The notes under the pieces: model-generated
Seen by the model: only the letters and a program-made list of their open reading frames with translations
The model's database searches: none
Told to the model about the DNA's origin: nothing
Made by a program: the position numbers and the translations under genes
NCBI GenBank assembly: GCA_944393385.1
Contig: CALYAA010000016.1
Span: 1-44,892 of the forward strand
Direction: 5' to 3'
DNA length: 44,892 nt
Source of the DNA: an uncultured Clostridia bacterium
GTDB lineage: Bacteria; Bacillota; Clostridia; TANB77; CAG-508
Part shown: positions 34,135 to 42,475 of the stretch, piece by piece
Layout of the letters: every line of letters starts with the position of its first letter
Numbering within the stretch: the first letter of the stretch is position 1

Positions 34135-35043
34135 ATGTTCCATATCGTGAAAAAAACCATCGAAGCTAATGCTCTTACCCATGGCGGCGTGTTCCACGCC
34201 GACGAAACGATGGCGACCGCCATCCTGAATAAGGTTTTTAACAACCTTATTCTCTGCCGGACTTTCAAAGTTCCGGAAGAAGTGGCCGCACCTGTTATCG
34301 TTTATGACATTGGTGGGGGCAAGTATGACCACCACCAGAAAGGCGGAAATGGTTGCCGTGAAAACGGTGTGCCGTACAGTTCCGCTGGTCTGATTTGGCG
34401 GGACTTCGGGCGTATGATTCCCGAAGTCTCGGAATCTGCCAATCCCGAGCTGGTATGGTCCTTGATTGACAGGGACCTGATCCAGGGCATTGACGCCATT
34501 GATAATGGCAAAATGCCCAAGACAGAATATGTCTGCAAGCCGATGACTTTATCGGCTGCCATTTCTGCCTTCAATCCCACATGGGATAGCCAGGAAGACT
34601 CTGACACAGCCTTTATGAAGGCTGTGGAGTTCGCAACTCTTATCCTGGGCAATGCTCTGGCAAATGCCATGAGCAAAGCCAAGGCCGAATCCATTGTGGA
34701 GAAGGCTATTGACAGGACTGAAGGCCCTGTCATGGTACTCGAAAGGTTCGCTCCTTGGCAGGAATTCATCTTCTCGTCCAAAAACGAGAAGGCGAATGAC
34801 ATTCTGTTCGTTGTCTTCCCCTCTAACCGTGGAGGGTACAACTGGCAGTGTGTGCCTGCATCGTTGGGCAGTTTTGCCCAGCGTCATCCCGTTCCGCAGG
34901 AATGGAGAGGCCTTAATGGGAAGGCTCTTCAGGATGTAACTGGTGTTGCATCCGCAACGTTCTGCCACAACGCCGGCTTCATCGGCGGGGCAGATACTCT
35001 CGAGGATGCGATTCGGCTTGCCGAAATCGCTGCCAACAGCTAA
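34135..35043 (+). CDS. MYG1-family (DHH-like) predicted exonuclease, GC-rich import
   Basis: 302 residues of the MYG1/UPF0160 family. THGGVFHADETMATAIL (residues 13-29) holds the HADE metal site, PVIVYDIGGGKYDHHQKGG (about 50-68) the D and DHH elements, SSAGLIWRDFG and LIDRDLIQGIDAIDNG follow, and GFIGGADTLEDAIRLAEIA is the usual C-terminal end. Eukaryotic MYG1 has 3'-5' RNA exonuclease activity; bacterial members are uncharacterised. The gene is about half G+C while its neighbours are far lower, and codon use (GCC, GGC, CTG) differs as well, so it was acquired recently. The ATG at 34135 follows GGAGG by eight bases. It has its own promoter, dyads and terminator. Confidence 0.85.
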   Translation: MFHIVKKTIEANALTHGGVFHADETMATAILNKVFNNLILCRTFKVPEEVAAPVIVYDIGGGKYDHHQKGGNGCRENGVPYSSAGLIWRDFGRMIPEVSESANPELVWSLIDRDLIQGIDAIDNGKMPKTEYVCKPMTLSAAISAFNPTWDSQEDSDTAFMKAVEFATLILGNALANAMSKAKAESIVEKAIDRTEGPVMVLERFAPWQEFIFSSKNEKANDILFVVFPSNRGGYNWQCVPASLGSFAQRHPVPQEWRGLNGKALQDVTGVASATFCHNAGFIGGADTLEDAIRLAEIAANS

Positions 35044-35068
35044 AAAAAGGAGGTCAAAACTAACACAA

Positions 35069-35114
35069 CGAGAAGCTGGAGAAAACAACTGTTTTCCCAG
35101 CTTCTCGCTTTTTT
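35069..35114 (+). terminator. strong terminator of the MYG1-family gene
   Basis: CGAGAAGCTGG...CCAGCTTCTCG (11 pairs), continued inside by GAAAAC...GTTTTC, then CTTTTTTG. It is as GC-rich as the gene and so was imported with it. Between stop and stem lies a second Shine-Dalgarno (AAAGGAGG at about 35046-35053) with no gene behind it. Confidence 0.9.
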
Positions 35115-35118
35115 GTAT

Positions 35119-37422
35119 TTAAATCATTTTCTCAATTTCATTTACAAATTCACTTTTACTATTTCTATTATTTGGAACAACTAAATAAACCTTGTTTCTT
35201 GTTCTTGTTAATGCAACATAGAACAATCTTCTTTCTTCAGCATAAGGTATTTTTTCTGTAATTGAGTCTAGTTTAAAATATTCAAATATCCAATGTGATG
35301 TTCTATTTTTACTAGGAAACACTTTTTCTCTAAGCCCAAAAACAATTACTTGGTCTGCAGTTAATCCTTTTGATCTATGCATAGTTAAAGCTTCTATTCT
35401 AGCATCTGGTAAGTCTTTACATATTAAAACATCTTCTATTCCTTTTGTAAAAAACTCACTTTTAGCCAATTCTTCCAGACATTTATTCGTTCTAGCTAGA
35501 ATTAATATTTTATAATTTGAATTTTCGTTATATATCTTATGTACTAATTCATTTATTTTTTTATATTCCTCTGTCCTTTCATATTCACACATTTCTATTG
35601 GATTATTTAAATGTTTTACAGATTTTATATTTTTAATAGTTTGTTCTTCATTTTTTAATATAAATTCACTTGAAATATCTACTAATTCTTGCCCATATCT
35701 ATATGTTGTTGATAGATACATATCATCTTTTGAATTTAAAAATAATTCACTAAATTTATTAAATAATTCCAATCTTGAACCAGCAAATGAGTATATTGAT
35801 TGCCAGTCATCCCCTACTGATATTAGTTTTGCATCAAAATATTCTACTAATCTTTTTACAAACAAGAATCTTTGAAAAGTAATGTCTTGGTACTCATCAA
35901 CAATTATATATTTAAAATTTAATTCTGGAAATCTATTTTTAACTTCTTTAATAATAAATTTATATGATAAATTAATCATATCACTGTAATCTATCATATT
36001 ATTTTTGGTTAAATAATCTTGATAATAATGATAAATTTCTTGTAAATACCCTATAGCTTTAATTCTATACCTAGCTTCTTCCTGCTTGTTATTTGAAAAA
36101 TATTTATATTTAAAATTTTCTTTTGCTATTTCTATTTTTCTTTTTTCAAACATATAATCTTCATTATCTACTAACATATTTTTAAAAATATCTATATAAG
36201 AAATTATTAAATTTGTGAACTTATAAAATTCTGCATTTATATTATTATCTAAAATTCTGTTAAAAATTTCATTATCACTTCTTGTTGAGAATTGTATTTT
36301 CCTTTTTAGCAATTCTTTTTCTAGTGTAGTTATAAAATCTCCATCAGGTGTTTGATAATCAAGGTTTATAAAATCATAATGATTTGCTTTTTGATAATTT
36401 TCTTTTATTTTTCTAATTTTATTATATCTTTTAATTTCTTGTTTTATAAGTTCATTGTTCTCATTATAACAAGATGATAATCCGAAATATTCAATATATA
36501 TCTTTTTTCCTTGATATTCTATTGTAAAGTCTGGATTATATGTTGTGTCTTCATTTACTTTTTCTTCAAATATTTTTTCATAAGTATAATCTATGCCATT
36601 TATATAAAGAAAATTGGCTATTCTAACTTCTCCTAAAGATTTTACTTTTTCTCCTCTTATTGTATAAAGTGAACTTCTTGAATTAAGTCTATTTATTAAG
36701 TATTGATGTATGCCACCTTCTCTTTGATTTTCGATAAAATATTTTCTCCTTTTATAGTCTTGAAAATATTCTTCAAATGTTTTAAATTTTTCAAAATTTT
36801 CTACAAAACCTTTTGCAATATAGTTTTTCTGTTCACATTGTTTAAATAGTTCAATTAATTCTCTTAATTTTGCCTTATTTGGAAATAAGTCTTTTATATA
36901 ATTACTTATAATGCTTTTTTGTTCATCTGGTCCAACTACTTTTACAGGAAATGGATAACATTTTTTTATGAATTTCATTCCTAATGAGTGAAATGTTGAA
37001 ACAGGTACTCCTAAATCTAATAAATCATTTACTTTTTCATCTAATTCTTCACTGGATTTTTTGGTAAATGTTAGCATTATAATTTCTTCTGGTTTTACAT
37101 TTAGTTTATCTACTAAATATTTTACTTTTCCAGCCATAGTTGTACTTTTCCCTGAACCAGCACCTGCATTTATTAAACAATATTCTTCATCTCTTAAAAT
37201 TACTCTTCTTTGTTCTTCATCAAGATTTATCTTTTCTCCTACATCTGTAAACATATTGTCAAAATAGTCTTTATATTCTATTAATTTTCTTTCTATAAAT
37301 TCTTCATTTATTTTATTTAATTCTTCTTCATCTATTTCTAGTTTATTTTCTTCACAATATTTTTTGTATTCATTATATGTTAAATATTTGTCTGCTTTTA
37401 CTCGTTCTTTTACGTTTTCCAT
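35119..37422 (-). CDS. UvrD/Rep-type helicase with inserted PD-(D/E)XK-like domain
   Basis: About 767 residues. Helicase motifs: DEEQRRVIL (Q), INAGAGSGKSTTMA (Walker A, near residue 91), IIMLTFTKKSSEEL (Ia), STFHSLGMKFI, YIIVDEYQDITFQRF (motif II), LISVGDDWQSIYSFAGS (III), LTMHRSKGLTADQVIVFG (V) and RRLFYVALTRTRNKVYLV (VI). In domain 1B, at about residues 265-320, LGEVRIANFLYINGI with TTYNPDFTIEYQGKKIYIEYFG looks like a PD-(D/E)XK nuclease-like insertion (E, PD, E) as in helicase IV-type proteins, although the lysine of ExK is replaced. Role: DNA unwinding in repair or defence. The ATG at 37422 follows TTAGGAG. It is separated from the MYG1 gene only by the terminator. Confidence 0.85.
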   Translation of the reverse strand: MENVKERVKADKYLTYNEYKKYCEENKLEIDEEELNKINEEFIERKLIEYKDYFDNMFTDVGEKINLDEEQRRVILRDEEYCLINAGAGSGKSTTMAGKVKYLVDKLNVKPEEIIMLTFTKKSSEELDEKVNDLLDLGVPVSTFHSLGMKFIKKCYPFPVKVVGPDEQKSIISNYIKDLFPNKAKLRELIELFKQCEQKNYIAKGFVENFEKFKTFEEYFQDYKRRKYFIENQREGGIHQYLINRLNSRSSLYTIRGEKVKSLGEVRIANFLYINGIDYTYEKIFEEKVNEDTTYNPDFTIEYQGKKIYIEYFGLSSCYNENNELIKQEIKRYNKIRKIKENYQKANHYDFINLDYQTPDGDFITTLEKELLKRKIQFSTRSDNEIFNRILDNNINAEFYKFTNLIISYIDIFKNMLVDNEDYMFEKRKIEIAKENFKYKYFSNNKQEEARYRIKAIGYLQEIYHYYQDYLTKNNMIDYSDMINLSYKFIIKEVKNRFPELNFKYIIVDEYQDITFQRFLFVKRLVEYFDAKLISVGDDWQSIYSFAGSRLELFNKFSELFLNSKDDMYLSTTYRYGQELVDISSEFILKNEEQTIKNIKSVKHLNNPIEMCEYERTEEYKKINELVHKIYNENSNYKILILARTNKCLEELAKSEFFTKGIEDVLICKDLPDARIEALTMHRSKGLTADQVIVFGLREKVFPSKNRTSHWIFEYFKLDSITEKIPYAEERRLFYVALTRTRNKVYLVVPNNRNSKSEFVNEIEKMI

Positions 37423-37461
37423 TTTAACTCCTAACATTTTTCTTTAAAAAATACGGTATTG

Positions 37462-37490
37462 ACCGGACTTTTTTATATATAAAACCGGAC
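37462..37490. promoter_or_regulatory. two ACCGGAC direct repeats upstream of the helicase gene
   Basis: ACCGGAC at 37462-37468 and 37484-37490, 22 bases apart (two helical turns), each followed by an A/T tract. They lie 40-70 bases before the helicase start, an operator-like place, and are conspicuous CG-rich islets in AT-rich DNA. Confidence 0.45.
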
Positions 37491-37650
37491 TATATTAAAT
37501 TATAAAATATTTTTACTTTTTTATTCTATCATTTCTCATAAAAACTGTAAATTATTTTTTGAAAATATTACCTATTTTTTATAGTAAATAACATTGATTT
37601 ATAAACTAATTTTTTATATAATTTAATTATACAAAATTTGGAGGTATTTT

Positions 37651-38523
37651 ATGGTAGTAAAAAAAGCAGGAACTGTTTTGCTAAATTCGGAAACACAAAA
37701 AATTGGACTAGTTTATAGAGATTCAGAAAAAGACTATACTTTTCCAAAAGGACATCTTGAAGTTGGAGAAACACTTGAAGAATGTGCAGTTAGAGAAACT
37801 GAAGAAGAAACATTACGAGCTAATCATTTATTAATAAACAAAGAAATTTGCATAAATACATATACAACTCCATCAGGAGAAAATGTAGAAAATTATATGT
37901 ATATAGCAATAGATGATGGTCCAACTTCTAAAAATATAGATTTAAAAGATCAAGAAAATTTAAAGTGGATTAGTCCAGATGATGTTGAAAATATCCTTTC
38001 TTATGATAATTTAAAAGAATTTTGGAATAAAATAAAAAGTCCTATAAAAGATATTTTTGAAAATAATGGCAATATATCTCCTGCCATTTTAACTGATTTA
38101 GGAATATGCCCTACTTGTTATGATAAAGAAAATAATAATTGTTTATATGGTGATATTTCTAATAGGTTACTTTTTGAGAACAACGAATTTGAGTGTTTTT
38201 TAGCTAATAACCCTAGAGCAGATGGTCATGTAATTATCTCAACTAAGAAACATTATAAAGATATGATGGAAATTCCAAATGATTTATGTTCAAAAATATT
38301 TGTTTTTGCAAAAAATATGATGAATGTTTTAAAAGAAGTTTACCATTGTGAAAGTGTTTATCTTTGCACTATGTGTGATGGTCTAATGAATCATTTTCAT
38401 ATTCAATTAATTCCTAGATATGATTTTGAAAAAAGAGGTTCTAAAAATTTTGTTAAGCCGAGAAAAGAATATGTAGAAGATAAAGAAAAAATTGACAATA
38501 TACGAAATATTATAAAATCATAG
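37651..38523 (+). CDS. Nudix hydrolase fused to a HIT-superfamily domain
   Basis: 290 residues. Residues 1-135 are a Nudix domain of the diadenosine-polyphosphate type: FPKGHLEVGETLEECAVRETEEET carries the Nudix box. Residues 150-290 form a HIT-like domain: GICPTCYDKENNNC, FLANNPRADGHVIISTKKHY, and the active site MNHFHIQLIP, which reads H-x-H-x-Q. A glutamine at the third position is typical of the GalT/Ap4A phosphorylase branch, which transfers nucleotidyl groups, whereas HINT hydrolases have a third histidine. Both halves could act on Ap4A-type dinucleotides, one by hydrolysis and one by nucleotidyl transfer. GGAGG lies before the ATG. It is a single-gene unit ended by strong hairpins. Confidence 0.85.
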   Translation: MVVKKAGTVLLNSETQKIGLVYRDSEKDYTFPKGHLEVGETLEECAVRETEEETLRANHLLINKEICINTYTTPSGENVENYMYIAIDDGPTSKNIDLKDQENLKWISPDDVENILSYDNLKEFWNKIKSPIKDIFENNGNISPAILTDLGICPTCYDKENNNCLYGDISNRLLFENNEFECFLANNPRADGHVIISTKKHYKDMMEIPNDLCSKIFVFAKNMMNVLKEVYHCESVYLCTMCDGLMNHFHIQLIPRYDFEKRGSKNFVKPRKEYVEDKEKIDNIRNIIKS

Positions 38524-38532
38524 TTTATTTTA

Positions 38533-38573
38533 TATTTTCAAGACTTCTAGCATATAAAGAAGTCTTGAAAATA
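38533..38573. terminator. first of two hairpins between convergent genes
   Basis: TATTTTCAAGACTTCT pairs perfectly with AGAAGTCTTGAAAATA (16 pairs) around a nine-base loop, ten bases after the Nudix-HIT stop. Confidence 0.75.
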
Positions 38574-38577
38574 TTTT

Positions 38578-38613
38578 AAGGTCGCAAACATTGTATTGTT
38601 TGCGACCTTTTTT
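38578..38613. terminator. second hairpin, rho-independent terminator
   Basis: AAGGTCGCAAACA, a six-base loop, TGTTTGCGACCTT, then TTTT. Thirteen pairs with a T run make it a strong terminator for the Nudix-HIT gene; it can also act on the convergent sortase gene. Confidence 0.9.
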
Positions 38614-38644
38614 ATTATTAATGAATGTAATATATATATCTTTT

Positions 38645-39328
38645 TTAGATATCTGCTTTTGCCCAGATGATTAAACGTGCTTTACTGTCGTCTGTACAAG
38701 TTGTTAATGAGATTTCAGTTGCACCTTGTGTGTCTCTTGTCATATATTCAGCATCTGTGTCTGAAGTTTCGTATTTGTTATAAATTGTGTATGATAATCT
38801 TTTTCCTGTTAAGTCTGTTATGTATATTTTGTCTCCTATATTTAATTTTTTGTTATTTGAGAAAAAGTTTCCATTTCTGTAGTTATGACCTGCAATTGTA
38901 GTGTTTCCTGGTTGGTTTAATCCTACACCATGTAGAACAACAACTGATGTTTCTAATGCTGATTTACTGTATTCTTCTTCAGCAAGTACAGGACAACTTA
39001 ACCCTGTTGCTGGAATTTCTATTGTTCCTGCAACTAAGTATCCATTAAATCTTTGTTCTTGTGCAGGTGCTTGTTGATTATCGTCTGTTGTATCTCCTGT
39101 GTTTTCTGGTTCAGTAACATCAACATCCAAATTATCATCTATTACAGGTTCTTTTTCTGTTGGCTCTGTTTCATCTTGTTTTGGGAATGTGTCTACAAAG
39201 TTTTCAGCCTCTTTTTTACTATTTACGCTTGATATATATCTGAATCCTAAGAATCCTATAACTCCTACTATTGCAACAATTATAACTACTAAAAGAACTG
39301 TTAAAAAAGTACTATATTTACTATTCAT
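38645..39328 (-). CDS. sortase, class D-like
   Basis: 227 residues. An N-terminal membrane anchor (FLTVLLVVIIVAIVGVIGFLGF, residues 8-29) is followed by an acidic Thr/Glu/Asp-rich linker (about 40-90) and the sortase barrel: AGTIEIPATGLSCPVL, NTTIAGHNYRNG with the catalytic histidine, and ISLTTCTDDSKARLIIWAKA with the catalytic cysteine and arginine. It cleaves a C-terminal sorting signal and attaches proteins to the wall or polymerises pili. No LPxTG-type substrate is encoded nearby. The class is uncertain; B- or E-like enzymes are possible. Confidence 0.85.
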   Translation of the reverse strand: MNSKYSTFLTVLLVVIIVAIVGVIGFLGFRYISSVNSKKEAENFVDTFPKQDETEPTEKEPVIDDNLDVDVTEPENTGDTTDDNQQAPAQEQRFNGYLVAGTIEIPATGLSCPVLAEEEYSKSALETSVVVLHGVGLNQPGNTTIAGHNYRNGNFFSNNKKLNIGDKIYITDLTGKRLSYTIYNKYETSDTDAEYMTRDTQGATEISLTTCTDDSKARLIIWAKADI

Positions 39329-39422
39329 ATTACCATCCCTTCCTTTTAATAAATTCTAAAATTCACATCTATATATCTATTATAACACACTTTCCAAGAA
39401 AAATCTACCTTTTTCTGTAAAT

Positions 39423-39770
39423 TTATACGATTTTATCCCCCATCTTTGTTCCGGCTAGTACATGAAAGTGTAAATGATCTACTTCTTGACCTGCATCTTT
39501 TCCACAATTTACTATAACTCTATATCCTTTTTCTTTAAATCCTTGTTTTTCTGCAATTTCATTTATTACTTTATATATTTTAGAAATAATTTTTTCTTCT
39601 CCATCATCCATTGTTGCAAGTGATTGTATATGTTTTTTTGGAATTACTAAAATGTGTATTGGAGTTGCTGGATTTATATCGTTAAAAGCTAATATTTCTT
39701 CATCTTCATAAACTTTGCTTGATGGTATTTCTCCTTTTATAATTTTACAAAATGTACAATTTTCGTCCAT
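39423..39770 (-). CDS. HIT-family (HINT-like) nucleotide-binding protein
   Basis: 115 residues, typical of HINT. CTFCKIIKGEIPSSKVYEDE at the N terminus, FNDINPATPIHILVIPKKHI, and the catalytic triad DHLHFHVLAG (H-x-H-x-H) near residue 101. HINT proteins hydrolyse adenosine phosphoramidates and acyl-adenylates such as lysyl-AMP made by aminoacyl-tRNA synthetases. It follows alaS in the same direction, 145 bases downstream. Its three histidines contrast with the H-x-H-x-Q site of the fused protein at 37651-38523. Confidence 0.93.
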   Translation of the reverse strand: MDENCTFCKIIKGEIPSSKVYEDEEILAFNDINPATPIHILVIPKKHIQSLATMDDGEEKIISKIYKVINEIAEKQGFKEKGYRVIVNCGKDAGQEVDHLHFHVLAGTKMGDKIV

Positions 39771-39915
39771 AATTAATCATATTCCTTTCTTAATACTCCC
39801 ATATTATTGGAAAAAGTTGCTTTAACACCATAAAAATTGATATTGTTTTAACATTTTTCCTTTTATATATTAATATTTTTATTTTATATCAATATTCTAG
39901 CTTACTTTTAGTTTA

Positions 39916-41670
39916 TTATTCTAATATTGCTTTTATTCTTCTTACACCAGAAGAACTTGATTCTTCTTTTTTTATTTTGAAATGTCCTAGTTCTGATGTG
40001 TTTGTTACATGGGGCCCTCCACATAGTTCTAATGATACATCTCCTATTTTGTATACTGATACTATGTCTCCATATTTTTCAATGAACATTGCTTCTGCTC
40101 CCATTTTTATTGCTTCATCTTTTTTCATTTCCATATGTTCTACCGGAATTGCTTCTTTTATCCATTGGTTGACTAAGTCTTCTGTTTTTTGCTTTTCTTC
40201 GTCTGTCATTTTTGTTGGGTGTGAGAAGTCAAATCTCATTCTGTCTACTGTTATATTGCTTCCTTTTTGATGTACATGTGGTCCTAATATTTGTTTTAAT
40301 GCTGCATTTAATAGGTGTGTTGCTGTATGGTATTTTGTTTCCATTTCTCCTGTTGATGCTAATCCTCCTTTAAATTTTTGTTCTGAACCAGCTCTAGATT
40401 TTTCTTGATGTTCTTTGAATAATTTGCTAAATTCTTCTTTGTCTATTTTCATTCCATTTTCTTTAGCTAATTCTTCTGTTACTTCTGGCGGGAAACCATA
40501 TGTGTCATATAGTTTGAATACTATTTTTCCGTCTACTTTTTCTTTTCCTTGTTTTTTGATTTCTTCTAATTCTTTTTCAAATTCTTTTTCACCTTTTGTT
40601 AGTGTTTTTACGAATTTATCTTTTTCTTCTATTATTACATTTTTTATTATTTCTTTTTTATCTTCAAGTTCTGGGTACATTTCTTTTAAGTTTTCCACAT
40701 TTAAGTCTATTAATGTTGATAATTCATCAAGTGATATTTGTAATTTGTTCATATGTCTTATCATTCTACGAATTAGTCTTCTTAAAATATAACCTCTATC
40801 TATGTTGCTTGGTCTTCCTCCATCAGCTATTATCATCATACTTGAACGTAAGTGTTCTGCTACTATTCTTCTACTAGCGATATTGTCTACTTTTTGTAAT
40901 TCTTCTAGTTTATTCATTATATGAGAAAATAATTCTGTTTCAAATGGTGTTTCTTTTCCTTCAAGTATCATTGTCATTCTTTCTATTCCTAAACCTGTAT
41001 CAACATTTTTTTGTTTTAGTTTTGTATATTTTCCATTTTCATCTTTATAGAATTCCATAAATACATTGTTCCATATTTCTACATATTTTCCGCATCCACA
41101 TGATGGGTTACATTCTTGTGAACATTTTGGTTTTCCTGTATCATAGAACATTTCTGTGTCTGGTCCACATGGTCCTGTTTCTCCTGCAATCCACCAGTTG
41201 TCATCTTTTCCAAAATAATATATTCTTTCTTCTGGAATTCCTGCTTTTTTCCAACATTCTGCTGTTACTTCGTCTCTTGCACAGTCTTCGTCTCCAGCAA
41301 AACATGTTACTGATATTTTTTCTGCTGGTATTTCTAATTCTTTTGTTAGAAAATCATAACTCATTTGGATTGATTCTTCTTTAAAATAATCTCCTAATGA
41401 CCAGTTTCCAAGCATTTCAAAATATGTTAGATGTCTATTATCTCCTACTTCATCAATGTCGTTTGTTCTTACACATTTTTGGTAATCTGTAAGTCTTTTT
41501 CCTTGTGGGTGTGGCTCTCCTAATAAATATGGTACTAATGGTTGCATTCCTGCTGTTGTAAATAGTACTGATGAGTCATTTTCTGGTATTAATGGTGCTG
41601 ATGGAATAATGCTATGACCATGATTTTTAAAAAAGTTTAAATATTTTCTTCTTATTTCTATTGCTTTCAT
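39916..41670 (-). CDS. alaS: alanyl-tRNA synthetase, short form without C-Ala domain
   Basis: 584 residues against about 870 in most bacteria. The catalytic domain (HSIIPSAPLIPENDSSVLFTTAGMQPL; CVRTNDIDEVG; GETGPCGPDTEMFYD; VDTGLGIERM) and the tRNA-recognition region (IADGGRPSNIDRGYILRRLIRRM) are intact. The editing domain has both metal motifs, HTATHLLNAAL and LCGGPHVTNT, so Ser and Gly mischarging can be cleared. The protein ends with GVRRIKAILE, directly after the editing domain: the linker and C-Ala oligomerisation domain are missing, and no trace of them follows. A cysteine-rich insertion (CSQECNPSCGCG) sits in the catalytic domain. AAAGGAG precedes the ATG. No T-box is visible upstream. 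Confidence 0.95.
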   Translation of the reverse strand: MKAIEIRRKYLNFFKNHGHSIIPSAPLIPENDSSVLFTTAGMQPLVPYLLGEPHPQGKRLTDYQKCVRTNDIDEVGDNRHLTYFEMLGNWSLGDYFKEESIQMSYDFLTKELEIPAEKISVTCFAGDEDCARDEVTAECWKKAGIPEERIYYFGKDDNWWIAGETGPCGPDTEMFYDTGKPKCSQECNPSCGCGKYVEIWNNVFMEFYKDENGKYTKLKQKNVDTGLGIERMTMILEGKETPFETELFSHIMNKLEELQKVDNIASRRIVAEHLRSSMMIIADGGRPSNIDRGYILRRLIRRMIRHMNKLQISLDELSTLIDLNVENLKEMYPELEDKKEIIKNVIIEEKDKFVKTLTKGEKEFEKELEEIKKQGKEKVDGKIVFKLYDTYGFPPEVTEELAKENGMKIDKEEFSKLFKEHQEKSRAGSEQKFKGGLASTGEMETKYHTATHLLNAALKQILGPHVHQKGSNITVDRMRFDFSHPTKMTDEEKQKTEDLVNQWIKEAIPVEHMEMKKDEAIKMGAEAMFIEKYGDIVSVYKIGDVSLELCGGPHVTNTSELGHFKIKKEESSSSGVRRIKAILE

Positions 41671-41780
41671 TTTTATTTCTCCTTTTATTTAATAAAAAAT
41701 TACTGATAAATAATCAGTCTTGATTTTCTCATTTTTTCGTATATTATTATACTTTAAAGTTACAAAAAAATCAATGCTTT

Positions 41781-42473
41781 TTATATATCAGTACTTATGT
41801 TTCTTAAAATACACCAAGTTCCATTACTTTCTGGTAAACTTTTAAATGTCATTTCTTCTTTTGTTATAGGATGCTCAATTGTAAGTTCATATGCCCATAA
41901 TGCTATTTGTTTACCTTGTCCTCTTGTCCCATATTTCTGGTCTCCAAAAATACTATGGCCTGCATGTGATAATTGTACTCTTATTTGGTGATGTCTTCCT
42001 GTATGTAAATTTACTTTTATGAGTGATAAATTTTTTACTTCATTATATGCTAGAACTTGATAATCTAATTTGGCAAGTTTTGCATTCTTTTTATCTTTAG
42101 AAACAACTTTACTCATATTGTTTCTTTCATCTTTGTATAAATAATCTTCTAATGTTCCAGTTTCTTTTTCAAATTTTCCGTCAACAACAGCTAAATATTT
42201 CTTTTTAAATATTTTTTCTCTTACTTGGTCACTAAGCCTTGAGGCTGCTTTTGAAGTTTTTGCAAATACCATAACTCCTCCAACAGGCCTGTCTAATCTA
42301 TGTACTAATCCAAGATATACATTTCCTGGTTTATTGTATTTTTCTTTTAAGTAATTTTTTATAATTGTTAACATATCTATGTCTTCTGTTTTGTCTGCTT
42401 GTGATGGAATGTTTGGTTCTTTTTCTACTACTATTATATGATTGTCTTCATATATTACTTTTAAATTTTGCAT
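41781..42473 (-). CDS. RluA-family pseudouridine synthase
   Basis: About 230 residues. HIIVVEKEPNIPSQ, GLVHRLDRPVGGVMVFAKT with the catalytic aspartate in HRLD, KKYLAVVDGKFE, and LHTGRHHQIRVQLSHAGHSIFGDQKYG are the family motifs in order. It converts uridine to pseudouridine in rRNA or tRNA; there is no S4 domain, so the site is not predictable. The ATG at 42473 lies two bases after the upstream methyltransferase stop and eight bases after GGGAG; an upstream in-frame ATG overlaps that gene. The two genes are an RNA-modification operon. Confidence 0.92.
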   Translation of the reverse strand: MQNLKVIYEDNHIIVVEKEPNIPSQADKTEDIDMLTIIKNYLKEKYNKPGNVYLGLVHRLDRPVGGVMVFAKTSKAASRLSDQVREKIFKKKYLAVVDGKFEKETGTLEDYLYKDERNNMSKVVSKDKKNAKLAKLDYQVLAYNEVKNLSLIKVNLHTGRHHQIRVQLSHAGHSIFGDQKYGTRGQGKQIALWAYELTIEHPITKEEMTFKSLPESNGTWCILRNISTDI

Positions 42474-42475
42474 TT

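Noticed and set aside
34066..35088. Long minus-strand open frames opposite the MYG1-family gene
   Set aside because: They are by-products of GC-rich codons. The plus frame has the family motifs, ribosome binding site and terminator.
41671..41780. T-box riboswitch before alaS
   Set aside because: Only about 110 bases lie between the genes, without a T-box sequence or specifier-type stem.
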